Origin: an uncultured Eubacteriales bacterium
GTDB taxonomy: Bacteria > Bacillota > Clostridia > Christensenellales > UBA1242
DNA: 64,000 nucleotides
Assembly: GCA_948514155.1 (NCBI GenBank)
Contig: CAOQYA010000003.1
Span: forward strand, 1-64,000
Direction of reading: 5' to 3'
A model generated the notes under the pieces. The model saw nothing but the letters and a program-made list of their open reading frames with translations. It had not been told where the DNA came from and searched no databases. Position numbers and translations under genes: made by a program. Shown here one piece after another: positions 9,140 to 16,690 of the stretch (position 1 is its first letter; every line of letters begins with the position of its first letter).

Positions 9140-11166
9140 TCTATCCTCCAAACTCTGCCGTCAAAGGCATATTTAAAACTTCCGCCCTCTTTAAACGAGT
9201 AATCTGCAAACTCAGACGGCGCATATGTGGCAAAGAAGAAATCATTCTTGCCAAACATCTTGAAATTTTCGGCATAAACAAAGTCATATTTGCCCTCGGC
9301 AAGCCGCTCGTTAAGTTTAGTGTAATTATAACTCGAATAGCTTAAATTTGTAAAGAGAATTTTAACATCGTCAAACTCAAATGTGTAAATTCCGTCCTTG
9401 CGCTTGAATTTAAAGTCACCGACAAAGCCCTCTTCTTCGTCAATCACCATGCCGCCGAAGATGTCTTTCTCATATGTCGGAGCGTCGAAAATGTAGTCAA
9501 TTTCATTCAGCCCTTCCTGCGCAAGATAATAGGAAATCAGCGAGTTATCATAGCCCACGCACAACATTTCGCCATTTTCGCTTTCCAGCATAAGCGTGCG
9601 GCTGTAACTTGAGCCGAGCACGCTGACCATGGAGCCGCGATAGTTTAGTTCCGGCCGCACCATTGTGTAGAGCGACATAACAAGAGTAAGCCAGACCACA
9701 AGCAACCACTTTGCAAGGTGCTTTGCCATAACAAAATGACTTACAACAAATGCGATAATAAACATCATTGCTGTGAATATAGGGTCAAAAGGCTTGAGCG
9801 CAACATATGCATTTGTGCTGGCAAAGAAGGAGGCAATCGCCGTTATTGCACTAAAGCCCCAGTCACAAACTGTGAGCACCACGCCAGCCGAAGGAATTAT
9901 CATTGAGAAGATTGTAAGCAGAATAAGCAGCGGAAAAAGCAAGCTGAATATTGGCACAACAATCAAATTGGCAAAGAAACTCAGCACGTTCAGTGAAGAA
10001 AAGAAGGAAGCAATAAAAGGCAAAATTCCCACCTGAGTTGCAATTGAAATTGCCACAAGTGAAGCAATCTTTTTTGGCAAGAACTTGCCGAAAACTCTAC
10101 TAAAAGGCCTGTGCAAAAGTAAAATCGCGCCAACGCATCCATAACTCATTAAAAACCCAACATCCAGTGCAGACAATGGAGAAATAAGCAGCGTCAAAAT
10201 TCCTGCGCACGAGAGTGCAATTGCCCCGTCATAACTTTTGCCGAACAGCCCGGCCATAGATAACATCAGCCCCATTATCATTGCTCGAACAATGGAAGGC
10301 GCAAAGCCGCAGATATAAGCATAAAAGAGAATGATGCCAAAAGTCAGAAAGAAATTAACAAATCTGTTGACCTTACATTTTTTCAAGACCCACGCGATAA
10401 GTGTTGTCAAAAATGTCACATGTAAGCCCGAAACGGTGAGGATGTGAATTATTCCCGACTGGCGATAATCGCTCTTGATTTCCATTTCGATAAAATCTTT
10501 TTCACCGGTCAGCACGGCAAAAGCGACTGTGGCATATTTTTCGTCCATGTTGTCGCTTAGCGTCTGCCAAATCTTATTTCTCGCCTTTTCGTCAAACTTA
10601 AGTTCTCCGCTAACAATGCTCACAAAATCTTTGTAACTGGCCTCGCAGGTGTAAGCTATGTTTTCGCGATAGTAACTCGACTGAAAACTTCCCAAGGTGA
10701 ACATCTTGTTGTGCTCGAGACTGCCATTAAAAATGACCATGTCGCCAACTTGGAACTCGCCTCCGCCAACATCAAAAACAGAAATTTTCACTCCATTAAC
10801 GCTATCGCCGGCCGCAACAACATCTTCAAGATAAAGCGTCGTGGAGTTTGACCACTCCTGCACATCACTAACTCGGCCGCAGATAACGGCATCTTGATAT
10901 TCCCGTCCCATAAAAGAGGAATAACTAAGAAAATAAAGTCCATTTCCCACAAAAAAGAAAATGCCGGCAAGCAATATCAAAACATATTTAAACTTCAGGC
11001 AACTGTAAACAAGCAGCCCAAGAAAAGTTAAAACAACAAGCGCGATATAAACGCCGTCACCTGCATAGAGCTTTCTTGCCGAAATAAGCCCGAACAGGAG
11101 ACTTAAAAACACCACCACAATAGGTCTGAAATTGACCTTGAATTTAAACTTTTCTTTTGTAAACAA
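9136..11166 (-). CDS. comEC: ComEC/Rec2-family DNA uptake channel with degenerate C-terminal domain
   Basis: The inner-membrane channel that brings single-stranded DNA into the cell during natural transformation. Several N-terminal membrane helices precede a soluble OB-like segment (about residues 85-165). The Competence-domain helices follow (about 230-480), including HILTVSGLHVTFLTTLI. The C-terminal ~150 residues align in position with the usual beta-lactamase-fold domain (MVSVLGSSYSRTLMLE, then CVGYD), but the HxHxDH metal motif is absent. The start is TTG at 11166 with GGAG 5 nt upstream. holA follows with overlapping stop and start. Confidence 0.88.
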   Translation of the reverse strand: MFTKEKFKFKVNFRPIVVVFLSLLFGLISARKLYAGDGVYIALVVLTFLGLLVYSCLKFKYVLILLAGIFFFVGNGLYFLSYSSFMGREYQDAVICGRVSDVQEWSNSTTLYLEDVVAAGDSVNGVKISVFDVGGGEFQVGDMVIFNGSLEHNKMFTLGSFQSSYYRENIAYTCEASYKDFVSIVSGELKFDEKARNKIWQTLSDNMDEKYATVAFAVLTGEKDFIEMEIKSDYRQSGIIHILTVSGLHVTFLTTLIAWVLKKCKVNRFVNFFLTFGIILFYAYICGFAPSIVRAMIMGLMLSMAGLFGKSYDGAIALSCAGILTLLISPLSALDVGFLMSYGCVGAILLLHRPFSRVFGKFLPKKIASLVAISIATQVGILPFIASFFSSLNVLSFFANLIVVPIFSLLFPLLILLTIFSMIIPSAGVVLTVCDWGFSAITAIASFFASTNAYVALKPFDPIFTAMMFIIAFVVSHFVMAKHLAKWLLVVWLTLVMSLYTMVRPELNYRGSMVSVLGSSYSRTLMLESENGEMLCVGYDNSLISYYLAQEGLNEIDYIFDAPTYEKDIFGGMVIDEEEGFVGDFKFKRKDGIYTFEFDDVKILFTNLSYSSYNYTKLNERLAEGKYDFVYAENFKMFGKNDFFFATYAPSEFADYSFKEGGSFKYAFDGRVWRID

Positions 11167-11260
11167 TTTTTCTCCAAACTAATCGAGTAAGGCAAAATAT
11201 TTTAACATATTCTCACCCTTCTTCCCTAAAAAAATATGGCTCCGACAAGTGAAGAGCCAA

Positions 11261-11467
11261 TTAGTTGCGACCAACAAGATAGTCGATTGAAATATCAAAG
11301 AAATCTGCAAGTTTAATGAGCCAAAATATGCCAGGCTCAATTTGACCACTCTCCCAAAAACTTATTTGTCTTTGAGTTGCGCCGATTTGACGAGCAAGTT
11401 CGGTCTGAGTCAAGCCCATTTCTTTTCTTAATTCTTTAAGTCTTTCGTTATATGCATCCCTTTCCAT
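11261..11467 (-). CDS. XRE-family transcriptional regulator
   Basis: A 68-residue single-domain DNA-binding protein with the HTH signature LTQTELARQIGATQRQISFWE followed by GQIEPG, so it is essentially only a helix-turn-helix of the Cro/C1 type. It is transcribed divergently from the toxin-antitoxin pair. The shared intergenic region holds a TTTAGAC inverted repeat that could be its operator. Whether it controls the toxin pair, itself or both is inference. Confidence 0.85.
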   Translation of the reverse strand: MERDAYNERLKELRKEMGLTQTELARQIGATQRQISFWESGQIEPGIFWLIKLADFFDISIDYLVGRN

Positions 11468-11521
11468 ATCGGATTTAGTTTAGATTATTTCCTACTATTT
11501 TTATTCATTTAGATAAATTTT

Positions 11522-11548
11522 GTCTAAAGAATTTTTACAAGTTTAGAC
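11522..11548. promoter_or_regulatory. Candidate operator: GTCTAAA/TTTAGAC inverted repeat
   Basis: Two perfect 7-nt half-sites, GTCTAAA (11522-11528) and TTTAGAC (11542-11548), are separated by 13 nt and lie between the divergent XRE gene and toxin-antitoxin pair. A related TTTAGAT word recurs closer to the XRE start. This is consistent with a dimer binding site. Confidence 0.5.
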
Positions 11549-11629
11549 ATTATTCGCATTTTGAAAACGCATATAAGAGACAAATTTCCTCATTCTAGGG
11601 TGTATAAGAAGAAATTTTGAGGTGAATAA

Positions 11630-11854
11630 ATGAAAGAGAAAAATCAATTTAGAGAGAATTTTGACCGCAGCATTAAAGAATTTGAGGAAAATGGCGGAGA
11701 CCTAGCGAAATTTGCGGCCGAGGAAACATCAGAGGACTCTTTGCATAAACTGCTAAAGAAAGAAGATTTTATCTTGCCCGAAGCAGTTTTGGAGGAACTC
11801 TCGGAACTTGAAGCGGCGGACTTAATCGACTTAGAGAAGGAGATATGGAGTTAA
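11630..11854 (+). CDS. Putative antitoxin of a MazF-type module
   Basis: A 74-residue acidic protein directly upstream of a MazF-family toxin, with the last 10 nt overlapping the toxin start. Gene position, size and acidity suit an antitoxin. I do not see the usual MazE AbrB-like N-terminus or a ribbon-helix-helix; the C-terminal half ([21 protein letters not shown]) looks helical and could wrap the toxin. The ribosome binding site GAGGTGA is well placed for the ATG at 11630. The antitoxin role is inferred from context only. Confidence 0.65.
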   Translation: MKEKNQFRENFDRSIKEFEENGGDLAKFAAEETSEDSLHKLLKKEDFILPEAVLEELSELEAADLIDLEKEIWS

Positions 11855-12204
11855 ACGTTAGACGAGGAGAAATATATATGGCAGACCTTAGCCCTGTTGT
11901 CGGAAGCGAACAGGGCGGCGTTAGACCTGTGCTAATCATTCAAAACAATGTTGGCAATCGTTACTCCCCAACTGTTATAGTTTCGGCAATTACAAGTAGA
12001 CTTGATAAAGCAAAACTCCCCACCCACATTGAACTGCCATCGCAAGACTATCACCTGCCGAAAGACAGCGTGGCACTTTTAGAGCAAATCCGAACGCTCG
12101 ACAAGCGCCGACTACGTGAAAAAATCACAACCCTTGAAGAAAGTAAAATGAAAGAAATAAATCGAGCAATTTTAATCTCGCTCGGCTTTGCAGAAAAAAA
12201 TTAA
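11845..12204 (+). CDS. mazF: MazF/PemK-family endoribonuclease toxin
   Basis: A sequence-specific mRNA interferase of the kind that inhibits growth when its antitoxin is degraded. The 119-residue chain carries the family core [44 protein letters not shown], and the later [13 protein letters not shown] with the conserved Gln and Arg. The start at 11845 aligns with the normal N-terminus, and a purine-rich ribosome binding site (AGAAGG) lies inside the antitoxin gene. A hairpin terminator follows the stop codon. The close match to the Bacillota NdoA type suggests ordinary U-rich specificity, which is inference. Confidence 0.93.
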   Translation: MELNVRRGEIYMADLSPVVGSEQGGVRPVLIIQNNVGNRYSPTVIVSAITSRLDKAKLPTHIELPSQDYHLPKDSVALLEQIRTLDKRRLREKITTLEESKMKEINRAILISLGFAEKN

Positions 12205-12228
12205 AATCGCCCATATGGACGATTTTTT
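12203..12228 (+). terminator. Terminator after mazF
   Basis: AAAATCG and CGATTTTTT flank a partly palindromic CCATATGG core. The stem has one mismatch and ends in a T-run just inside the end of the convergent gene. Confidence 0.65.
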
Positions 12229-12574
12229 ATCTATTAAAATTTGGTGTATTGCGTTTTAGAATAACATTCTTTTCAAAGTCAATTCCGGAAAGGCCCTTCA
12301 AGGTTTCTCCGTTTGAAAATTTCGCCTCGTAAAATCGATCGGGAGTATCTCCGACAATGTGGTTTTTGTTCAAATAAGTTTGACATTCTAAGTCATATGA
12401 ATAGACACTTGCAAGACTTTTTAAAATATGTTTAACATCACAATGTGAAAGATTTTTTACAGTCCCGTCAGAAAAATGAGTTTCGTAATCAAGAAAGTCA
12501 TTATTTAACATAAAACAAATATCTTCCTTATTTACTACAATTTCTTTACAAGCATCATTATCATGCGCTCTCAT
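12227..12574 (-). CDS. Hypothetical protein, 115 residues
   Basis: I do not recognise a family. The protein is small and soluble, with two similar short motifs: DYETHFSDGTVKNLSHCD near residue 29 and YEAKFSNGETLKGLSGIDF near 82. Each has the pattern aromatic-E-x-x-F-S-[ND]-G-x-x-[KL]-x-L-S, so it may be an internally duplicated small beta domain. A GGGAG ribosome binding site stands 6 nt before the ATG, and a TTGTTT-17-TATAAT promoter lies upstream. It sits between the toxin pair and tRNA-Glu in an accessory stretch and converges on mazF. Confidence 0.6.
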   Translation of the reverse strand: MRAHDNDACKEIVVNKEDICFMLNNDFLDYETHFSDGTVKNLSHCDVKHILKSLASVYSYDLECQTYLNKNHIVGDTPDRFYEAKFSNGETLKGLSGIDFEKNVILKRNTPNFNR

Positions 12575-12601
12575 ACATAACTCCCAAAAAAATATAATTA
12601 G

Positions 12602-12630
12602 ATTATATCACACAAAAAACGCAAAAACAA
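12602..12630 (-). promoter_or_regulatory. Promoter of the 115-residue gene
   Basis: TTGTTT (12625-12630), a 17-nt spacer and TATAAT (12602-12607) on the minus strand, with about 27 nt to the start codon. Confidence 0.55.
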
Positions 12631-12671
12631 GACTGCAATTTAAAAAATTTGAAATTTTTTAAGCAAAACCC

Positions 12672-12700
12672 TTGCTATTTTTTTATAAATTTGATAGAAT
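12672..12700 (+). promoter_or_regulatory. Promoter of tRNA-Glu
   Basis: TTGCTA (12672-12677), a 17-nt spacer and TAGAAT (12695-12700), placing the transcription start about 11 nt ahead of the mature tRNA. Confidence 0.6.
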
Positions 12701-12717
12701 TTCAAAGTCTAAATCGT

Positions 12718-12792
12718 GGTCCCTTGGTCAAGCGGTTAAGACGCCGCCCTCTCACGGCGGAATCAGGGGTTCGATTCCCCTAGGGACTACCA
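12718..12792 (+). tRNA. tRNA-Glu (anticodon CTC)
   Basis: The 75-nt gene folds into a standard cloverleaf. The 7-bp acceptor stem pairs GGTCCCT with AGGGACT (one G-U pair). The anticodon stem CCGCC/GGCGG holds loop CTCTCAC with anticodon CTC, which reads GAG. The T arm is AGGGG-TTCGATT-CCCCT. CCA is encoded. A terminator follows, and the last 21 nt of the gene are repeated at 13039-13059. Confidence 0.95.
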
Positions 12793-12842
12793 GAGAAATG
12801 CCTATTAGGCATTTTTTTATTTTAATGAATGGGGAATCGAAC
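12769..12842. repeat. Inverted copy of the tRNA-Glu T-loop sequence
   Basis: GTTCGATTCCCC in the tRNA (12769-12780) recurs as its exact reverse complement GGGGAATCGAAC at 12831-12842, beyond the terminator. A parallel inverted copy of a tRNA arm occurs at the tRNA-Thr locus. Confidence 0.75.
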
Positions 12843-13038
12843 GGGCGGAATAGCAAAGGCAGCGGTGTCTGCGTTTGCTCTTAAAAAGGGAATTCCAAAA
12901 ATGAGTTCATTTTTGGAAAAAAGGAACAAACAAGCAATAAATGAAATTTTGTTGTTTAACAACAAAATGAATTCTAAGCGCAGTTTGTGACGCGGTGATA
13001 GCCTGCCCTGCCTCTGGCGCACACTTGCAAAGGCGGAG
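12793..13038. other. Hairpin-rich gene-free segment between the two tRNA-Glu 3' ends
   Basis: No convincing gene lies here. The stretch holds three strong hairpins in tandem. 12852-12879: AGCAAA and TTTGCT plus GCAG/CTGC around one mismatch. 12893-12918: perfect 12-bp arms TTCCAAAAATGA/TCATTTTTGGAA with a 2-nt loop. 12946-12968: perfect 11-bp arms ATTTTGTTGTT/AACAACAAAAT around a single base. A GC-richer tail (12975-13038) follows. The density of perfect inverted repeats is far above that of the neighbouring intergenic DNA. Confidence 0.75.
12797..12819 (+). terminator. Terminator of tRNA-Glu
   Basis: AATGCC-TATTA-GGCATT followed by a run of T. Confidence 0.75.
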
Positions 13039-13066
13039 CGATTCCCCTAGGGACTACCAAAGAAAG

Positions 13067-13089
13067 AACACTCTTAAGAGTGTTTTTTT
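13067..13089. terminator. Palindromic terminator after the second tRNA-Glu 3' end
   Basis: The palindrome ACACTCTTAAGAGTGT is followed by seven T residues. It could end transcription that passes the duplicated tRNA end. Confidence 0.65.
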
Positions 13090-13119
13090 GACGCTATAAA
13101 TATAATGTCAGAAGGGCGA

Positions 13120-13302
13120 TTATTTTTCCAAAATCTTAAAATATTCCTCCCAGCGATAGTCGCGAATGGGCATCGGCGGGTGGTCGGAAAAGTGAAGGAC
13201 GAGTGCTGGGCTGATGCCGTGATACTCCTCCACTATTTCAAAATATTCAAGTTTGCCCTCTTCGATAAGTTTCTTCGCCCGGGCATGATAGTTATAATAC
13301 AT
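13120..13302 (-). CDS. Small hypothetical protein
   Basis: A 60-residue protein starting MYYNYHARAKKLIEEGKL and containing EEYHGISPALVLHFSDHPPMPIRDYRWEEYF. It resembles a small conserved protein of Clostridia that I remember without a function. An ATG at 13350 in the same frame would add 16 residues, but it lies inside the terminator hairpin of the upstream gene, so the ATG at 13302 is more likely. Neither start has a clear ribosome binding site. Coding status rests on the well-formed acidic/aromatic sequence. Confidence 0.55.
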   Translation of the reverse strand: MYYNYHARAKKLIEEGKLEYFEIVEEYHGISPALVLHFSDHPPMPIRDYRWEEYFKILEK

Positions 13303-13336
13303 GCCATAATTTTGGGAAAAACAGCTTAAATTATTC

Positions 13337-13366
13337 AAAAAAACGCGCATTTTGCGCGTTTTTTCT
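13337..13366 (-). terminator. Terminator after the F420-ligase-family gene
   Basis: On the minus strand AACGCGC-AAAAT-GCGCGTT is followed by a T-run. Confidence 0.75.
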
Positions 13367-14547
13367 TATTCTGAAGCGTAATTATCAAAATAGCCGGTGA
13401 TAAGAACAATAGGCGTGCCCTTATCTCCACTGCCGCTAACGAGGTCGGAAAGCGAGCCAACAAGGTCTGTAATCCGCCTTGGAGTTGTGCCAAGCGACAC
13501 CGCTTTATTTTTAAGATTTCCCTCTTTTTCTTTAATCAGTTTTTTCATTTCATTAATCGCCGCGTCGCCTTCAAGACTGGCAATTTGATTGTCGGCAACA
13601 TATTTAAGTTTGATTTCATTAGGCGTGCCGTTAAGCCCTGCAGTGAACGCTGGGCTGACAACAGGGTCGGCAAGTTCCCAAATTCCTCCAACTGGGTCTT
13701 TGAATGCGCCGTCACCATAGACCATGCACTCCACTCTTTTGCCGGTGCGTTTTTTAAGTTCCTTTTGAAGTTTATCAACAAAAGTTTGGCAGTCGCGCGG
13801 GAAAAGTTTAACGGTCCCCTCACTCGACATGTTTGAGCCTAAAAGGCCAAACTCTTCATGATAGCCATGTTTTTTCGATTTTTCATTTAAGATGTCGTCA
13901 AGGCCAATCACTTTTTTAGCGCCATTTGCAAGAAGCAGTTTTTTGTTTCTGAATCGCGAGTGAATGTCCGCACAAATCACCTTATCTGTGTATTTCAAAA
14001 TTTCGCAAGGGTCGTTGCTTAAGATAACCGAAGCCTTGCCGCCGCAAAGTTCGAGATAGAATTTGATGTAATCAAGGCCGGTGAACGGGTGCTCCACACT
14101 GCCAACAAGTTTATAGAACTCGTCCGAAGTAAATGGTTGATTAAAATTATGAATGCCGAGGTCATATAGCTTATCAATCGAAACAAGCGGATTTCCCACC
14201 TCGTCAAAAGGATATGAAAGTTGAATGACTAGTTCGTCCACGCCGTCCACAATGCCTTTTAAAAGTTGCGAAAAACGATTGCGCGAAAGAATAGGAAAGA
14301 CAAGACCAATTTTGCCCTTGCCCATTTTTTTGCGAACATCTTTTGCGATGTCTTGTGTGCTTGCAAAGTTTCCTTGGCTCTTTGCCACAATAGCCTCTGT
14401 CACGGCAACAATTGCGCCGTCTTTAAGTGCGATGTTGTTGCTATTAGCAACCTCTATCACGCAGTCCGCTGCGATTTTAACAAGGTCGTCGCCCGGTCTG
14501 ATAATCGGAGCGCGCACCCCAAATGCTGATGTTGTTACTGTTCTCAT
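13366..14547 (-). CDS. Coenzyme F420-0:L-glutamate ligase-family protein
   Basis: The 393-residue protein begins RTVTTSAFGVRAPIIRPGDDL and continues with DGAIVAVTEAIVAKSQGN, the pattern of the CofE/FbiB gamma-glutamyl ligase fold. Later family-like pieces are VYGDGAFKDPVGGIWELADPVVSPAF and the terminal ITGYFDNYASE. Bona fide CofE adds glutamate to the deazaflavin cofactor F420. Nothing else for F420 is visible here, and this longer Bacillota branch has no known role, so the substrate is open. It lies upstream of a strong terminator and downstream of murC on the same strand. Confidence 0.75.
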   Translation of the reverse strand: MRTVTTSAFGVRAPIIRPGDDLVKIAADCVIEVANSNNIALKDGAIVAVTEAIVAKSQGNFASTQDIAKDVRKKMGKGKIGLVFPILSRNRFSQLLKGIVDGVDELVIQLSYPFDEVGNPLVSIDKLYDLGIHNFNQPFTSDEFYKLVGSVEHPFTGLDYIKFYLELCGGKASVILSNDPCEILKYTDKVICADIHSRFRNKKLLLANGAKKVIGLDDILNEKSKKHGYHEEFGLLGSNMSSEGTVKLFPRDCQTFVDKLQKELKKRTGKRVECMVYGDGAFKDPVGGIWELADPVVSPAFTAGLNGTPNEIKLKYVADNQIASLEGDAAINEMKKLIKEKEGNLKNKAVSLGTTPRRITDLVGSLSDLVSGSGDKGTPIVLITGYFDNYASE

Positions 14548-14581
14548 ATTTAACCTCTACAAGAGATTATATCCAAAAAAA

Positions 14582-15838
14582 TCAATCTCGCCAAATAAAT
14601 TTGCGACTAAACAACTTTTCCGGCAAATCTCCCGCCCCCATTATTGCCAAAATCGCTCCTTTTTCAAACGAATTCAGTTTATCAATCAGCGCGTTGAGGT
14701 CGTAAAACATGATTGTTTCAGTGTGAGCGGCGAGTTTTTTCAAAAGTTCAATCTCGATTTCAGGCTGCGGCTGTTCGCGGGCGGCATAGGTCTTAAACAA
14801 AATCACCTCGTCAAATTCGGAGAGGGCTTTAACAAATTCGTGCATAAGCGTTGCAGTGCGCGAATAGGTGTGCGGCTGAAAGATTGCAACTTTGTTTCCA
14901 TGCATGCCCTTAAGCGAGTCCACCACGCTTGCAATCTCGTGCGGGTGATGAGCATAGTCAACAATCGCGCGGCCGGGCGCGGCACAGCCCACTCTTTCAA
15001 ATCGCTTTTCAAGACCTTTGTAGTTTTCAAGGCCAAGTTTAATGAGGCAGTCGCTGACGCCGAGTTTTCGGCAGACCTCAATAGCAAGCAGCGCGTTCTT
15101 AGCGTTATATTTGCCGCCAACAGCCATACGCAGATTAAAAAGCCGCGCCCCCCTTTCAAGCACATCAAAAACGATGTCGCCTCGGCGGCCTGTTTTTAAG
15201 TTGCGAATTTCAAGATTTGTGTTTTCAACAACATTTAGGCTACTTTCTTTAAATTTATCAAAAGACTTGAGTTCATTTTTGAAAGTGCCAAAATAGTCAA
15301 GGTGCTCCGGCTCAACATTGGTCACAACACTTAAAAATGGACGCAAAAAAAGAAAGTTGTCGTGATACTCGCAGGCCTCAGTCACAAAAAACTCCTTGCC
15401 CGCAAAATCAAAACTTCTTCCACTCTCCTTCAAGTTCGCGCCCACATGCAGGCTGGGCTTAAACCCCGCCACACGCAAAATATTATATACCATGGCCGTC
15501 ACGCTGGACTTACCATGCGAGCCGCTTATCGCGACCACCTTTTCATGCTGCCCCGCAATCTCTGCCAGCAATTTTCCCCGCACGCTCAACTTCTTGCCAA
15601 GTTTTTTGGCATGCGCCAAAAGCGAAAAACTTTCGTCAAAAGCGGAAGAGTAAACAATCTCGTCCGCCCATTCGATATCTTCTAAGTTTTCGCTGTTTGA
15701 AACTTCAATTCCGCATTCTGTTAAAATGCCGAGACTATTTCTGTCATAGCCCCTAACGCAAAAGCCCTGCTGCTTTAAATAGATAGCAAGACTTGACATA
15801 CTTGCGCCGCAAATTCCCACTAAGAAATAATTTTTCAT
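14582..15838 (-). CDS. murC: UDP-N-acetylmuramate--L-alanine ligase
   Basis: Adds the first amino acid, L-alanine, to UDP-MurNAc in peptidoglycan precursor synthesis (cytoplasm, ATP-dependent). The Mur-ligase order is complete: N-terminal Rossmann domain with VGICGASMSSLA, ATP loop SGSHGKSSVTAM (about residue 104), EACEYHDNF, the NVEPEHLDYF motif, and the C-terminal domain with DYAHHPHEI and FQPHTYSRT. At 418 residues it is slightly shorter than the usual ~450. Cys in GIC replaces the more usual Gly in GIGG at the N-terminal glycine loop. Confidence 0.95.
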   Translation of the reverse strand: MKNYFLVGICGASMSSLAIYLKQQGFCVRGYDRNSLGILTECGIEVSNSENLEDIEWADEIVYSSAFDESFSLLAHAKKLGKKLSVRGKLLAEIAGQHEKVVAISGSHGKSSVTAMVYNILRVAGFKPSLHVGANLKESGRSFDFAGKEFFVTEACEYHDNFLFLRPFLSVVTNVEPEHLDYFGTFKNELKSFDKFKESSLNVVENTNLEIRNLKTGRRGDIVFDVLERGARLFNLRMAVGGKYNAKNALLAIEVCRKLGVSDCLIKLGLENYKGLEKRFERVGCAAPGRAIVDYAHHPHEIASVVDSLKGMHGNKVAIFQPHTYSRTATLMHEFVKALSEFDEVILFKTYAAREQPQPEIEIELLKKLAAHTETIMFYDLNALIDKLNSFEKGAILAIMGAGDLPEKLFSRKFIWRD

Positions 15839-15870
15839 AGTAAGTGTTTATGCAGCATTAAGTTTTTTAG

Positions 15871-16269
15871 TCACTCGTCGTCGTCAGTGGCAGGCATAAG
15901 ACCGCTTTTCTGTGCTTTGAAACGCACATATTCAGCAATCAGCGCAATAAGTTCACTGCTGGTCGGCTTGTAAGTCCATTTCTCGTCGGACATATTATAA
16001 AGTTTGCAAAGTGGCTTAAACCCGGTTTTATAGAAGCCAATATCAGTTGAATGACGCATGCTTCTTTCAACAACGCCGCCATAAACTGCGAACTCTTTCC
16101 CAACAAGTGGATACAAATTCTTAGTCACTTTTCTTAAGAGCGTTGGGTCTTCGATAACCTTAAGCGCACAAAGTTGCAGACATCTAAATCCTTGCAAGTT
16201 CGCCGGAATGCCAAGTTCGAGCAATATTTTTGTTACTTCCTCCCGTGCAAATAGTTCAAAATCCGTCAT
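15871..16269 (-). CDS. Stand-alone Spo0A C-terminal DNA-binding domain protein
   Basis: A 132-residue protein matching the effector domain of the sporulation regulator Spo0A: ILLELGIPANLQGFRCL, ALKVIEDPTLLRKVTKNLYPLV and VERSMRHSTDIGF correspond to the trihelical DNA-binding region. There is no phosphoacceptor receiver domain, so it cannot be a normal phosphorelay output. It may bind Spo0A-type sites constitutively or compete for them. The ATG at 16269 has a perfect AAGGAGG 5 nt upstream; an ATG further out at 16350 has none and is rejected. murC lies downstream on the same strand. Confidence 0.82.
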   Translation of the reverse strand: MTDFELFAREEVTKILLELGIPANLQGFRCLQLCALKVIEDPTLLRKVTKNLYPLVGKEFAVYGGVVERSMRHSTDIGFYKTGFKPLCKLYNMSDEKWTYKPTSSELIALIAEYVRFKAQKSGLMPATDDDE

Positions 16270-16469
16270 GTTTCCTCCTTTTATGTTTTGATTATACAAG
16301 ATAGGAAAAATAAAACCAAGCGATTTGACGCATTTTTGTAAAAAATTCATAATTTTTTTACAAAATTTTACAAAAATAAGGCCAAAATCACCATTTTAGA
16401 AGAAAACTATCTGAAAATACCTTAAAAAAGCGTTAAAAAAGCCCGCAAACGCTGCGGACTTTTGAAAAC

Positions 16470-16685
16470 TTATTTCTCATTTTGGGGCTTAAATAACTCT
16501 CGGACATCGATTTCGAGGATTATAGCAATATCAAGAATAACACTCAGTGTCGGATTTATCTTATGATTTTCGACCTTGGAAATATAGCCAGAACTCTTCC
16601 CTAGCCTACCACTCAATTCATACGCTGACATATTTCTCTTTTGTCTATGCACAGCAAGATTAAAACCAAAATCTTTAAAATCCAT
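16470..16685 (-). CDS. XRE-family regulator, tandem copy 3
   Basis: A 71-residue single helix-turn-helix protein (MSAYELSGRLGKSSGYISKVEN, then ILEIDVRELFKP). It is a clear paralogue of the gene at 16691-16906, sharing the DFGFN start, the KxxxYIxKVEN recognition helix and the DVRELFKP tail, and begins 5 nt after that gene's stop. The set probably arose by local duplication. It may regulate itself and the adjacent SLOG and Fic genes, which is inference. Confidence 0.8.
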   Translation of the reverse strand: MDFKDFGFNLAVHRQKRNMSAYELSGRLGKSSGYISKVENHKINPTLSVILDIAIILEIDVRELFKPQNEK

Positions 16686-16690
16686 ATTAT

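Larger units (their letters stand above)
12772..13059. repeat. Direct repeat of the tRNA-Glu 3' end flanking a 246-bp segment
   Basis: The final 21 nt of tRNA-Glu (12772-12792, beginning CGATTCCCCTAGGG and including CCA) are repeated exactly at 13039-13059, offset 267 bp. Both copies are followed by a similar [G/A]AGAAA and then by their own terminator hairpin. This is the arrangement left by site-specific integration at a tRNA 3' end, but no integrase lies between. Confidence 0.8.

Noticed and set aside
12672..12884. 70-codon plus-strand frame across tRNA-Glu
   Set aside because: It reads through the tRNA, its terminator and the inverted T-loop copy.
12852..12968. CRISPR array in the hairpin cassette
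   Set aside because: The inverted repeats differ from each other and there are no equal spacers or cas genes.
12822..13022. 66-codon minus-strand frame in the tRNA-Glu cassette
   Set aside because: It crosses all three hairpins and the inverted tRNA copy, lacks a ribosome binding site and looks like no protein.
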